A stretch of 33,832 nucleotides of DNA from Candidatus Versatilivorator vitaminiformans (lineage in GTDB: Bacteria; Acidobacteriota; Terriglobia; Versatilivoradales; Versatilivoraceae), in assembly GCA_027493295.1 (NCBI GenBank), contig JAPVWS010000145.1, positions 1 to 33,832 of the forward strand. Direction: 5' to 3'. Position numbers and translations under genes: made by a program. How positions within the stretch are numbered: the stretch's first letter is position 1; each line of letters starts with the position of its first letter. Under the pieces are notes generated by a model, which saw only the letters and a list, made by a program, of their open reading frames with translations, searched no databases and was not told where the DNA came from. Below are positions 16,387-24,460 of the stretch, in pieces.

Positions 16387-16970
16387 ATGAGCTTGCTGCT
16401 GCTTCGATTGACCATCGCATTCTACTCGGTAGGCCTGCTCCATTGAGCGTTTTCGTTTTCCCGCTGGCCTTCATCCTGACGTTGGCCGCCAACCTGACCT
16501 CGGAGCCGAGCCAGCCCTTTCCCGAAATGCTTGGGAGCCTTTGGCTTTACCTGCATGTGCCTTTCATCTTCTTTGCCTATGCGGCTTTTTTCGTGGCTTT
16601 TGCCTCCGGACTCATGTACCTCATCCAGGAAAACGAGTTGAAACGACGTAGACCCCAGGCGTTCTACTATCGCCTTCCCTCGCTTGAAGTCTGTGACGAG
16701 TTGGGTTACCGGGCTCTCAGCATCGGTTTTCCCCTGTTGACTCTGGGACTGGTAGCCGGCGTCCTTTGGCAGGCGCCGTGGGAGCTGGACAAGAAGATCA
16801 TCGCCTCCTTCAGCACCTGGATCGTCTACGCCGTGCTTATCGCCTATCGATTCTCGGAGGGTCTGCGCGGCAGGCGCGCTGCCTGGATGTCCATCCTGGG
16901 ATTCATTCTCATCCTGGCATCCTTTTTCGGCACCCGCTCCCAGGGCAGCGCCCATCCTTTCATCCAATGA
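16387..16970 (+). pseudogene. hemX/ccsA-like cytochrome c assembly protein, broken by an internal deletion
   Basis: HemX/CcsA-family membrane proteins of about 270 residues commonly precede hemA. Here an ATG at 16387 starts a proper N-terminus, MSLLLLRLTIAFYSVGLLH, which stops at TGA (16444-16446) after 19 codons. In another frame the family sequence resumes at once with SVFVFPLAFILTL and runs to TGA at 16970 through LWLYLHVPFIFFAYAAFF, ENELKRRRPQAFYYRLPSLEVCDELGYRALSIGFPLLTLGLVAGVLW and WIVYAVLIAYRF. Roughly 70-80 residues between the first and about the fourth helix are missing, and the frame has shifted. The C-terminal part might still be made from an internal start. The frame's upstream TTG at 16332 lies inside the promoter and is not a real start. 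The hemA ATG overlaps the stop (ATGA). An assembly or sequencing error is possible. Confidence 0.75.
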
Positions 16971-18232
16971 GTCTGCTACTGGTAGGACTTAGCCACAAGA
17001 CAGCCCCGGTCGAGGTCCGTGAGAGGCTTCACTTTCCGGACTCCAGGCTGCAGGAAGCCTTGCAACGCCTCACCGCCCAATCGGCCATCGCCGAGAGTCT
17101 GATTCTGTCGACCTGCAATCGGACAGAGGTTCTGGCCCACTCGGCTGACGCTCGACACGGCGTCACCATGGTCAGAAACTTCATCTCCGATTTTCACCGC
17201 CAGCCGGAAAAGTCCCTGCACCCCTACCTGTACGATCTGACCCACTCCGAGGTGGTGCGCCATGTGTTCCGCGTTGCCAGCAGCCTGGACTCGATGGTGC
17301 TGGGGGAACCTCAGATTCTGGGTCAATTCAAGACCGCCTTCAGTCTGGCTCGCAGTATCGGATCCGTGGGGGATGCCTTGAGTCCCCTGATTCATCGAGC
17401 GTTTTTTGTGGCAAAACGAGTGCGATCGGAGACCGCCATCTCCAGCGCCGCAGTATCGGTCAGCTTTGCCGCGGTGGAGCTGGCCAGGAAAATATTCGAC
17501 CACCTGGGAGGACGCACGGTGTTGCTGCTGGGAGCCGGGAAGATGAGTGAACTGGCAGCCAAACACCTGATTTCTCAAGGGATCTCCCGACTGCTGGTCT
17601 GGAACCGGACCTACCGGCGGGCCGTGGAAATGGCCAGCGGCCTGCATGGAGAGGCGATACCACCGGAAGAGCTCTTTCGCCATGTCCAACGGGCGGACAT
17701 TCTCATCTGCTCCACCGGTTCTCCCGGGTTCATCCTCACCAGGTCCGACGGGCAGAGGTTGATCCAGTTGCGCAAGAACCGGCCGGTCTTCATCATCGAC
17801 ATTGCAGTGCCCCGCGACGTGGACCCCGAGGTAAACAGCCTGGACAACATTTTTCTCTATGACATCGACGACCTCCAGCACGTGGTCGATGCCAACCTCA
17901 AACAGCGCCGGAAGGAAGCTCAGTTCGCGGAAGCCATCATCCAGGAGGAGGTCCAGTCCTACATCAAGCAAACCCGAGGACTGGATGTGGCTCCGGCCAT
18001 CGTCTCGCTGCGGAAGCACTGGGACGACATCCGGAGAGAGGAACTGGCCAGGAACCGCAAGAAGCTGGGGGCCCTGAATGATCAGCAGGAGGCCGCCCTG
18101 GAGCAACTGACTCGAGGGATATTGAACAAGATCCTGCACGGCCCCATCTCGGAAATCAAATCGTTGGGCCAGGATCCCGCCGCAGAGCAGAAAATCGCCA
18201 CCATCAAGAAGATGCTGGGACTTAAGCCTTGA
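16967..18232 (+). CDS. hemA: Glutamyl-tRNA reductase
   Basis: First committed enzyme of C5 tetrapyrrole synthesis, reducing glutamyl-tRNA to glutamate-1-semialdehyde with NADPH. The 421-residue product starts at the ATG at 16967 (MSLLLVGLSHKTAPVEVRERL), overlapping the preceding stop by four bases. The catalytic cysteine is in LILSTCNRTEV (residue about 50). The substrate-contact region is SSLDSMVLGEPQILGQ, and the NADPH-binding domain is GRTVLLLGAGKMSELAAKHL. A C-terminal dimerisation helix follows (LRKHWDDIRREELARNRKKLG). Length and motifs are complete. It is second in the operon hemX(broken)-hemA-hemC-cobA/hemD. Confidence 0.97.
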   Translation: MSLLLVGLSHKTAPVEVRERLHFPDSRLQEALQRLTAQSAIAESLILSTCNRTEVLAHSADARHGVTMVRNFISDFHRQPEKSLHPYLYDLTHSEVVRHVFRVASSLDSMVLGEPQILGQFKTAFSLARSIGSVGDALSPLIHRAFFVAKRVRSETAISSAAVSVSFAAVELARKIFDHLGGRTVLLLGAGKMSELAAKHLISQGISRLLVWNRTYRRAVEMASGLHGEAIPPEELFRHVQRADILICSTGSPGFILTRSDGQRLIQLRKNRPVFIIDIAVPRDVDPEVNSLDNIFLYDIDDLQHVVDANLKQRRKEAQFAEAIIQEEVQSYIKQTRGLDVAPAIVSLRKHWDDIRREELARNRKKLGALNDQQEAALEQLTRGILNKILHGPISEIKSLGQDPAAEQKIATIKKMLGLKP

Positions 18233-18409
18233 CCCGCGGGAGATCGGGTAATCTTTTGGACTGGCCTGCCCCTTCCTTGGTGACGCCGCGGCTCACTGTG
18301 GCGCAACAGGGTCGTTGCAGGCAAGGGATCACACCCGGCCCGTCTTTTCCCCCTTCTTTACTCGCGGTACGTTCCGGAAACCGGTTGCTGTCCGGATGGG
18401 AAACCGATC

Positions 18410-19333
18410 ATGGCCGATAAACCGCTTGTCATTGGCTCGCGAGGCAGCCCTCTGGCCGTGAGACAGGCTGACCTGGTAAAGGACCGGCTGAGCCGGACAC
18501 AGCCGCTTCTACCCATAACCGTCCGCCGCATTGTCACTACCGGGGATCGACGCAGCGGACCTCCCTTGCACCAGATTGGGGGCAAAGGAATCTTCACCAA
18601 GGAGATCGAAGAAGCCCTGCTTCGCGAGGAGATCGATCTGGCTGTCCATAGTCTCAAGGACCTCCCCACCCGCCTGCCCGATGGCCTCTGCCTGGGTGCC
18701 ATCACCTCAAGAGAAGATGCGCGGGACGCCTTCCTTTCCAACCGGTTTGGCTGCCTGGCGGAACTTCCCCCCCGGTCCACCGTAGGGACCAGCAGCCTGA
18801 GACGGCAATGCCAGTTGTTGCATCTCCGTCCGGACCTGCAAGTGAAGAACCTGCGGGGAAATCTGGATACCCGCCTCCGCAAACTGGATGAGGGAGACTA
18901 CGACGCCATTATTCTGGCCTGCGCCGGCCTGATTCGACTGGGACTGGATCATCGCATACGCGAAAAGCTACCCACCGACACCATCTGTCCGGCCATCGGA
19001 CAAGGCGCGCTGGCGGTGGAGGTCCGCTGCTACGACCGCTTGACCCTCGACCGAATCCAGGGGCTCGACGACGGAGACTCCAGAAGAGCTGCCGAGGCGG
19101 AACGGAGTCTGCTGAGCCGTCTGGGTGGGGGATGCCAGGTGCCCATTGCCGGATTTTCCGTGGTCCACGAGGCGCAGTTGCGACTGACCGGACTGGTTGG
19201 GGCTGCCGATGGAAGCCGCCTGATTCGGGAGGTCGGCCAGGCAGCCCTGGAGGAACCTGCAGAGTTGGGCCGTTCGGTCGCTCGCAGGCTCCTCGACCGC
19301 GGCGCCGGCGATTTGCTGCAAATGACCGGGTGA
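18410..19333 (+). CDS. hemC: Hydroxymethylbilane synthase (porphobilinogen deaminase)
   Basis: Polymerises four porphobilinogen units to hydroxymethylbilane. The product is 307 residues, starting at the ATG at 18410 (MADKPLVIGSRGSPLAVRQADLV). Conserved parts visible are GGKGIFTKEIEEALL, DLAVHSLKDLPTRLP, VGTSSLRRQCQL with the arginines that hold pyrrole carboxylates, NLRGNLDTRLRKL, ACAGLIRLGL, and LGGGCQVPIAG with the cysteine carrying the dipyrromethane cofactor. It lies 177 bases after hemA; that gap shows no gene or clear terminator. Confidence 0.97.
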   Translation: MADKPLVIGSRGSPLAVRQADLVKDRLSRTQPLLPITVRRIVTTGDRRSGPPLHQIGGKGIFTKEIEEALLREEIDLAVHSLKDLPTRLPDGLCLGAITSREDARDAFLSNRFGCLAELPPRSTVGTSSLRRQCQLLHLRPDLQVKNLRGNLDTRLRKLDEGDYDAIILACAGLIRLGLDHRIREKLPTDTICPAIGQGALAVEVRCYDRLTLDRIQGLDDGDSRRAAEAERSLLSRLGGGCQVPIAGFSVVHEAQLRLTGLVGAADGSRLIREVGQAALEEPAELGRSVARRLLDRGAGDLLQMTG

Positions 19334-19391
19334 GCGACGTGAGCCCCGGTATCCTCGGTGTCATGCTGACCAAACGGGAGAGACAGGGTCC

Positions 19392-20909
19392 ATGAAGACG
19401 GCCGTGTATCTGATCGGGGCCGGTCCGGGCGATCCCGAGCTCATCACCTTGAAAGGACGCCGCTGTCTGGAGGCGGCCGACTGCGTGATCTACGACCACC
19501 TGGTGAACCGAGAGCTGCTGCGGTACGCTCCCGGCTCGGCGGAACGAGTCTACGTGGGCAAGCAGGGAGGCCGGGACCATATTTCCCAGGCGGAGATCAA
19601 TTCCCTGCTCCTGAAGCGCGCCCGCCAACGGAAAACAGTGGCCCGTCTCAAGGGAGGCGATCCCTTCATCTTCGGACGTGGCGGCGAGGAGGCGGAAGTT
19701 CTGGCTCGGGCCGGCATTCCCTTCGAGGTTGTGCCGGGAGTCTCGGCAGGCTCGGCTGCACCGGCCTACGCGGGAATTCCCCTGACCCATCGGGACTACG
19801 GCCCCACCGTGGCTTTTGTGGCAGCCCAGCAGGATCCGACCCGCGACGATTCTGCGCTGGACTGGAAGAATATTTCCACGGCCGCCGAAACCCTGGTCTT
19901 TTTTATGGGAGCCAGGAGCTTGAGGCAGGTGGTGGAGCAGCTTACCCGCCACGGTCGCAGCCCTTCCACGCCCATTGCTCTGATTCGCTGGGGAACACGT
20001 CCCTCACAAGAGGTCATCACCGCCACCCTGGGGTCCATCCTGGAGCGAGTCGAGCCAATGTCTCCCCCAACCTTGATCGTTGTCGGCGAAGTGGTCAGGC
20101 TAAGGGAGCGGCTGCGATGGTTCGACAATCGCCCCCTGTTCGGAAAGCGTGTCCTGATCACCCGTCCCAGCCACCAGTCCCGGGACTTTCGCAGAGCGCT
20201 GGAGCTGCTGGGGGCCATGGCCATCTCCTTTCCCACGGTGGAGGTGCGTGAACCGGACTCCTGGGCAAAGCTGGATCGAGCCCTTGAAACCATCGATCGA
20301 TACGATTGGCTCATCTTCACCAGCGTCAACGGGGTCAACTACTTCTTCCAAAGGTACTTTCGACGCCATCCCGATATTCGGCAGCTCAAAGGGGTCCGCA
20401 TCGCAGCCATCGGGCCGGCTACCCGCCGGGCGGTTCTCGACTTCAAGTTGGCCGTAGACACCCTTCCCAGCGACTACCAGGCCGAGGGCCTGGTGGAGAG
20501 TCTGCGCGGCAAAGTGGTCAAGGGCATGCGAGTGCTGCTTCCAAGGGCTCGGGTCGCCCGCGAGGTATTGCCCCAGCAACTGCAGCGACAGGGCGCCCGC
20601 GTGGAGGTGGTCGAGGCCTATAGAACCGGCCCCCCGGACAATGCACAATCCCAATGGGCGCAGGTGCTCGATGACGGGCCTCCCCACATGGTGGTCTTCA
20701 CCAGTTCCTCTACCGTCGCCAACCTGGCCGACCTCACCCGCCCCAAGTCCCTGGCCGAGAGCCTGCAGGGCGTAGCCGTGGCCTGTATCGGACCCATCAC
20801 CGCCGGCACTGCCCGAGACTTGGGGCTTCAGGTGGACCTTGTCCCGGAAAAGTACACCACGGCTTCTCTGATTGAGGCCATGGAGGAGTATTTCTCAAGG
20901 AAGAGTTGA
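19392..20909 (+). CDS. Fused uroporphyrinogen-III C-methyltransferase / uroporphyrinogen-III synthase
   Basis: A 505-residue bifunctional protein. Residues 1-245 are the SAM-dependent uroporphyrinogen-III methyltransferase (CobA/SUMT): VYLIGAGPGDPELITLKGRRCLEAAD, LKGGDPFIFGRGGEEAEVL, VVPGVSAGSAAPAYAGIPLTHRDYG and PTLIVVGEVVRLRE. It makes precorrin-2 for siroheme and cobalamin. Residues about 255-500 are uroporphyrinogen-III synthase (HemD): GKRVLITRPSHQSRDFRRALELLGA, WLIFTSVNGVNYFF, IAAIGPATRRA, RVLLPRARVAREVLP and MVVFTSSSTVANLADL, which closes hydroxymethylbilane to uroporphyrinogen III. Such cobA-hemD fusions are known from several phyla. It ends the operon; the first MITE-like element lies 79 bases downstream. 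Confidence 0.96.
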   Translation: MKTAVYLIGAGPGDPELITLKGRRCLEAADCVIYDHLVNRELLRYAPGSAERVYVGKQGGRDHISQAEINSLLLKRARQRKTVARLKGGDPFIFGRGGEEAEVLARAGIPFEVVPGVSAGSAAPAYAGIPLTHRDYGPTVAFVAAQQDPTRDDSALDWKNISTAAETLVFFMGARSLRQVVEQLTRHGRSPSTPIALIRWGTRPSQEVITATLGSILERVEPMSPPTLIVVGEVVRLRERLRWFDNRPLFGKRVLITRPSHQSRDFRRALELLGAMAISFPTVEVREPDSWAKLDRALETIDRYDWLIFTSVNGVNYFFQRYFRRHPDIRQLKGVRIAAIGPATRRAVLDFKLAVDTLPSDYQAEGLVESLRGKVVKGMRVLLPRARVAREVLPQQLQRQGARVEVVEAYRTGPPDNAQSQWAQVLDDGPPHMVVFTSSSTVANLADLTRPKSLAESLQGVAVACIGPITAGTARDLGLQVDLVPEKYTTASLIEAMEEYFSRKS

Positions 20910-20988
20910 AGTTCTACAGTCCAACTGCCGAGCGGACAAGAAAGTAGCGTGGGTCCTACAGGCTCCTTGCCTGCAGATGCCGGGACGA

Positions 20989-21233
20989 GCCCGCATTTCT
21001 CACCAGGCCGCTGGAGGCATTACAAGAAGTAGATTATCTTCAGCACCTTGATTGGCACAAAGTCAAGGGCTTGCGCATCACAGACGGCGCTGGGCATGCC
21101 CTGGCTTGTCCTTTTCCCTTCAGCGCGCACATGCTCCCTCGACCGTAGAAACCGCTACGATCTTCGGTCGCGAGCACGCGCTGAAGGGAAAATTCCTGCG
21201 CCATGATCATGCCCCCTGGTGAGAAATGCGGGC
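20989..21233 (+). mobile_element. MITE-like element, copy A (245 bp)
   Basis: A 245-bp sequence with perfect 19-bp terminal inverted repeats, GCCCGCATTTCTCACCAGG and its complement. It also has an inner inverted repeat of about 15 bases (TTTCCCTTCAGCGCG at 21114-21128 and its complement near 21177-21191). Its reverse complement recurs at 25330-25574 with the same length and only about eight differences. It encodes no transposase. Flanking bases do not show a clear target duplication in this copy. It sits between the convergent cobA-hemD and ligT/thpR genes. Confidence 0.85.
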
Positions 21234-21247
21234 TTGCGGCTACCGGC

Positions 21248-21829
21248 TCAGTGCCCGGGGGCGGGAGAATTCCAGGGGATGCGCGAGACGGGGGTGTAAA
21301 GGGCCCCGGAGGCGTGAAGCCGGCTGGCCATCACTATGACTTCGGCCGCTTCGAACAGCAGCGGTTCCAGCCGTTCCTCTTGAATTGCCGCCACCAGTTT
21401 CCCGATGTGTCGGCCCGACCGGACCCTACCCAAGGTGAAATGGGGAGAAAAGGGACGTGATTCAGCAGGAAAGCCTATTGCGACCGTTTCCTTTTCAACC
21501 CTCTGCTGCAGGTTCCTCAGCTCTTCGGGAAGTTGTTTCGGCCCCGCCCAGATAACCCTGGGCGCCCGCCTGTTGGGGAAACAACCCAACACGGTCAATT
21601 CCAGCAGGATGGGCGGGGCCGGCACGGCCGCCCGTTGCACTGCCCGTACCACCTCATGCAGGCGTTCCGCCGGAACCGACCCCAGAAACTTGAGGGTCAG
21701 GTGGATATTGTGCGGCTTGACCCAACTGACTTGCGCGCCACTCGCCCGCAACTGGTGCTGAGTGGACGCAAGCCGGTCCCTGGCGAACGCGGGAAGTTGG
21801 AGACAGATGAAGGTTCTGACGGCTTCCAT
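21248..21829 (-). CDS. thpR: RNA 2',3'-cyclic phosphodiesterase (LigT/ThpR, 2H family)
   Basis: A 193-residue 2H phosphoesterase opening 2',3'-cyclic phosphate ends of RNA; members also show 2'-5' ligase activity in vitro. Both HxTx signatures are present: HLTLKFLGSVP (residue about 45) and HFTLGRVRSG (residue about 130). The N-terminus MEAVRTFICLQLPAF is typical, so I place the start at the ATG at 21829; an ATG at 21841 is the alternative. It follows the Fic-like gene by about 35 bases. The stop lies only 14 bases from copy A of the MITE-like element. Confidence 0.9.
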   Translation of the reverse strand: MEAVRTFICLQLPAFARDRLASTQHQLRASGAQVSWVKPHNIHLTLKFLGSVPAERLHEVVRAVQRAAVPAPPILLELTVLGCFPNRRAPRVIWAGPKQLPEELRNLQQRVEKETVAIGFPAESRPFSPHFTLGRVRSGRHIGKLVAAIQEERLEPLLFEAAEVIVMASRLHASGALYTPVSRIPWNSPAPGH

Positions 21830-21864
21830 GGGAGAGGGCATGCCAGAGGTGGCCCGGGATGGCT

Positions 21865-22650
21865 TCAGTCCAGAACCACAAAGGGTGGCGGGCTGGGTGG
21901 TTGTCCCAGACAGTAACCGAGGCTGAACGCCACCGATTCGGTCAAGAGCTCGACCAACGGCCCGGTGTGGTAGCACAGACCCTTCTGAAGCGCCATCAGA
22001 TACCGATCGGCCTGCTCGGAGCGAATTACAGCGGGTGGATATCCCGATCTGACCAGAAAGAAGTTTGAGAACAGGCGCAGTGTCTTTCCGTTGTGGCGGT
22101 CAAAGGGTTGGATGTCGGTCAACTTCAGTAGCACCAGCGCCGTCTGCTCCACCTCGTGCATCTCGCCGAAACTATCCGCCCGGCACCACTGAAGGGCCGT
22201 ATCAACCAGGTGTGGAACCAGCTCCGGCTCTGCAGGATCATGGCTTTCCAACCAGGGTGCTGCCGGCGCACTCCGGTAGTCGGATAGTCGACCCGTGGGC
22301 TGTCCCAAGAGTCGGGAGTGCAGTTGCTGCAGGTCGGCAGAAGTCGGCGCAGCGGATTGTAGGGCTCTCTCCAGAAACCAGCGGCAAGCCTTGACGTGAC
22401 ACTCCAGTTGACGCCGTCCCTCTTTTTGCCAGGAGGCCGGAACAGGACCGGCCCCGTCCCCGGGCTGGTCCAGAGCGCAGTTGTGTCCGGCCCAGACGTC
22501 TCCGGTCAAACGCTCAAACGTCACATCGGTCCCGGGAGACCGCTGCCGCTCAATCCACCGGTCCCGCTGACCGATGATGCCGGCGAAAAGCCGGCGGGTC
22601 TTCAACTCGAAACTGTTTCCCACTGTCGGCCTCGCACTGCCTTCCCTCAA
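21865..22650 (-). CDS. Fic-fold protein with degenerate active-site motif
   Basis: A 261-residue protein whose C-terminal half has the Fic fold. GRLSDYRSAPAAPWLE, PHLVDTALQWCRAD and EVEQTALVLLKLTDIQPF precede the motif, and LFSNFFLVRSGYPPAVIRSE follows it. Fic enzymes transfer AMP or related groups using HxFx(D/E)GNGRxxR. Here the motif reads QPFDRHNGKTLR: the catalytic histidine is glutamine (CAA, checked on the DNA), GNG has become HNG and the next Arg is Lys. AMP transfer is therefore unlikely, though nucleotide or protein binding may remain. The N-terminal half (from ELKTRRLFAGIIGQRDRW) is not recognised. The track-long frame begins with TTG at 22650, which overlaps the smpB stop (TTGA); the true start is uncertain. 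Confidence 0.75.
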   Translation of the reverse strand: MREGSARPTVGNSFELKTRRLFAGIIGQRDRWIERQRSPGTDVTFERLTGDVWAGHNCALDQPGDGAGPVPASWQKEGRRQLECHVKACRWFLERALQSAAPTSADLQQLHSRLLGQPTGRLSDYRSAPAAPWLESHDPAEPELVPHLVDTALQWCRADSFGEMHEVEQTALVLLKLTDIQPFDRHNGKTLRLFSNFFLVRSGYPPAVIRSEQADRYLMALQKGLCYHTGPLVELLTESVAFSLGYCLGQPPSPPPFVVLD

Positions 22651-23129
22651 CCGACCGCCTTCAATTTCATGGCCTGACGGGCTTCCCGCTCCATGGTCTT
22701 GCGTTTCTCCTTTTCCCGCTTGTCGAAGAGCTTCTTCCCCTTGGCCAGCGCAATCTCACACTTGGCCCGGCCCTTGTGGAAGTAGATGCGAAGCGGCACC
22801 AGGGTCATGCCCCGCTCACTGGTCTGCCCAATAAGCTTTCGAATCTCCCGGCGGTGAAGCAACAACTTTCGCGGCCGTAGCGGGTGATGGTTCATGCGGT
22901 TTCCCTGCTCATAGGGACTGATATGACAGTTGTGCAGCCACACTTCCCCGCCTTTGACCACACCATACCCTTCTTTCAAGTTGACCCGACCGGCTCGAAT
23001 GGCTTTGACCTCGGTGCCGCGCAAAGCCATGCCGGCTTCGAAAATATCAGAGATGTGGTACTGGTGGAAGGCCTGCCTGTTCAGGCTGACTGTCTTCTCT
23101 CCGGTCCGCTGCGTGTTGGAAGGCTTCAT
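22647..23129 (-). CDS. smpB: SsrA-binding protein SmpB
   Basis: RNA-binding partner of tmRNA in trans-translation, rescuing stalled ribosomes. The product is 160 residues, complete: NRQAFHQYHISDIFEAGMALRGTEVKAIRAGRVNLKEGY, VWLHNCHISPYEQGNRMNHHPLRPRKLLLHRREI, and the C-terminal basic tail KGKKLFDKREKEKRKTMEREARQAMK that enters the mRNA channel. The start is the ATG at 23129; about 15 residues precede the core, normal for the family. Downstream is the Fic-like gene with a four-base overlap, upstream a secreted STN-like protein. The tmRNA gene itself is not in this window. Confidence 0.97.
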   Translation of the reverse strand: MKPSNTQRTGEKTVSLNRQAFHQYHISDIFEAGMALRGTEVKAIRAGRVNLKEGYGVVKGGEVWLHNCHISPYEQGNRMNHHPLRPRKLLLHRREIRKLIGQTSERGMTLVPLRIYFHKGRAKCEIALAKGKKLFDKREKEKRKTMEREARQAMKLKAVG

Positions 23130-23153
23130 GAGCCCGGCGTTACACCTGAAGGG

Positions 23154-23852
23154 CTATTTGCGTTGGTATGGGTTGGGTGCACGGCGGCTGGGATTCGCCG
23201 TCGTCTGTCCCCCTGACGGAGGTGGGGAAGGCACCTGCCGGGGCTGCGCTGCAGGGGATTGGCCAATTGCCGGAGGTTGGCCGCTCAAGGTTTGGCCGTA
23301 GGGCCGGCTGCCCGGAAGGGTAGCGGCCGGCTGCGGGGTCAGCGGGGCTTTCGGCTGCACTGCCGGTCTGATCTTCTGCGCCCTGGAAGCAGTCCTTGCC
23401 CCTGAACCCGACCGTGGGCTGAAAGGAGTCACATTGCGGCCAACAAAGGGTCTTCGGGGAGATCGCGCGGCCGGGCGACTGCGCCGGGCCTGCGGCGTGA
23501 TCTTTTTGGATTCACCGGATACGATCAAGCGGGACAGGCTGTCGGGACGACCCGCCCGAGCCAACAGAAAGTAATCGAAACCACTCCCTTCCATGATCTT
23601 CAAGACGGTTGCCTTGACCCCCAGTCCTCGTATCTCCAGCAAGGGGACCCGCTTGGACTTCAACTCGTCGGGGATATCCACTGCCATTCCCGTGTGCCGG
23701 CCCAGAAGATCCAGGATGCTTCCGTAACTCTCGTTCGAAGCCGCCAGGTTCACCACACTGCCGTCAAAGGACAGGTTGATCTGGGCTGCCACAGGCTGGT
23801 GCGTTGTGGCAGAAACCAGCACCAATGAAACTATCCACAAGACCTTGTTCAT
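23154..23852 (-). CDS. Secreted protein with an STN-like (secretin/TonB N-terminal) domain and Pro-rich tail
   Basis: A 232-residue protein with a signal peptide (MNKVLWIVSLVLVSATTHQPVAA). Residues about 25-115 resemble the short domain found at the N-terminus of secretins and TonB receptors (ESYGSILDLLGRHTGMAVDIPDELKSKRVPLLEIRGLGVKATVLKIMEGSGFDYFLL). The remaining 115 residues are low-complexity, rich in Pro, Ala, Arg and Gln, and strongly basic, so probably disordered. No barrel or plug follows, so it is a stand-alone STN-like protein. It may help assemble or bind an envelope partner, but no function can be assigned. It is located 24 bases upstream of smpB on the same strand. Confidence 0.65.
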   Translation of the reverse strand: MNKVLWIVSLVLVSATTHQPVAAQINLSFDGSVVNLAASNESYGSILDLLGRHTGMAVDIPDELKSKRVPLLEIRGLGVKATVLKIMEGSGFDYFLLARAGRPDSLSRLIVSGESKKITPQARRSRPAARSPRRPFVGRNVTPFSPRSGSGARTASRAQKIRPAVQPKAPLTPQPAATLPGSRPYGQTLSGQPPAIGQSPAAQPRQVPSPPPSGGQTTANPSRRAPNPYQRK

Positions 23853-24460
23853 GAGTCACCCTCGTTGGCCCGCTTCAGGCTCCATCCTAACACCGCTCCC
23901 GATCCAAGACAACCGACGGCGGACGCCAACAAAAATTGGCCGACATGTAACTCTCCCCTTGGCACTTGTAACGCTCGATTGGATGGGTGGATGCTTAGCC
24001 TTTCTTGGACGGGCACTGCGGTGCTGCACGACGCACCTGATTCGTCGCATACGCGGCCAGGGCGGCGCGCAGGATCAGGAAACCCCGGGCTGCGCTCTGG
24101 CGAGGCTGTGCGTTGCGGGACCCGGCTCTTGATTCGCCGCCTTCGCGGCTGGGTTGGAGCAGAACCATACGACCCCGGGCTGCCGCCCGGGGCTACCCTG
24201 AGCCGCTGCTACGCAGCTCTATAAGGATGGCTTGTAGTAAGCGTTTCCTTGCCTACCCACTCCAACCGCAGCTTCGCAGCTCTCCCCTAACCCACAATGC
24301 TGCTGAGCGTGGAAATTTCTTTCGGTTAATGTCTGGCCCCAGTAGGGGGGCACTTGATCCACGGATCTCCCTTCACAACTTTGTCGTACAACCGTGTTCG
24401 TGGATCCGCTTCTTGCTGCAAGGCCGGGTTTGGTAACATGGGTTTGTAGGAGGATTTGCA
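23853..24460. other. Intergenic region rich in GC tandem and palindromic repeats
   Basis: About 600 bases between the divergent STN-like and thioredoxin genes, with no credible gene. It holds the tandem/hairpin repeat at 24037-24227 and an 8-base inverted repeat (GATCCACG / CGTGGATC, around 24357 and 24400) just before the thioredoxin gene. No strong sigma70 promoter was recognised. Confidence 0.6.
24037..24227. repeat. Two-unit degenerate tandem repeat with a CCCCGGGC hairpin
   Basis: Two units about 91 bases apart share the pattern CTGATTCG, CGCGGC, then ACCCCGGGCTGC 44-45 bases later (starting at 24037 and 24128). The second unit ends in a perfect hairpin, CCCCGGGC-TGCC-GCCCGGGG (24173-24192), followed by a GCTGC/GCAGC hairpin near 24203. 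It looks like an intergenic palindromic repeat family. Strand and function are unknown. Confidence 0.55.

Noticed and set aside
16976-18139. A 387-codon minus-strand open frame
   Set aside because: Antisense to hemA, whose motifs are unambiguous.
18909-19952. A 347-codon minus-strand open frame
   Set aside because: Antisense across hemC and the cobA-hemD fusion; no motifs.
20910-20988. Possible terminator after the cobA-hemD fusion
   Set aside because: Only weak 4-5 base stems and no T-run.
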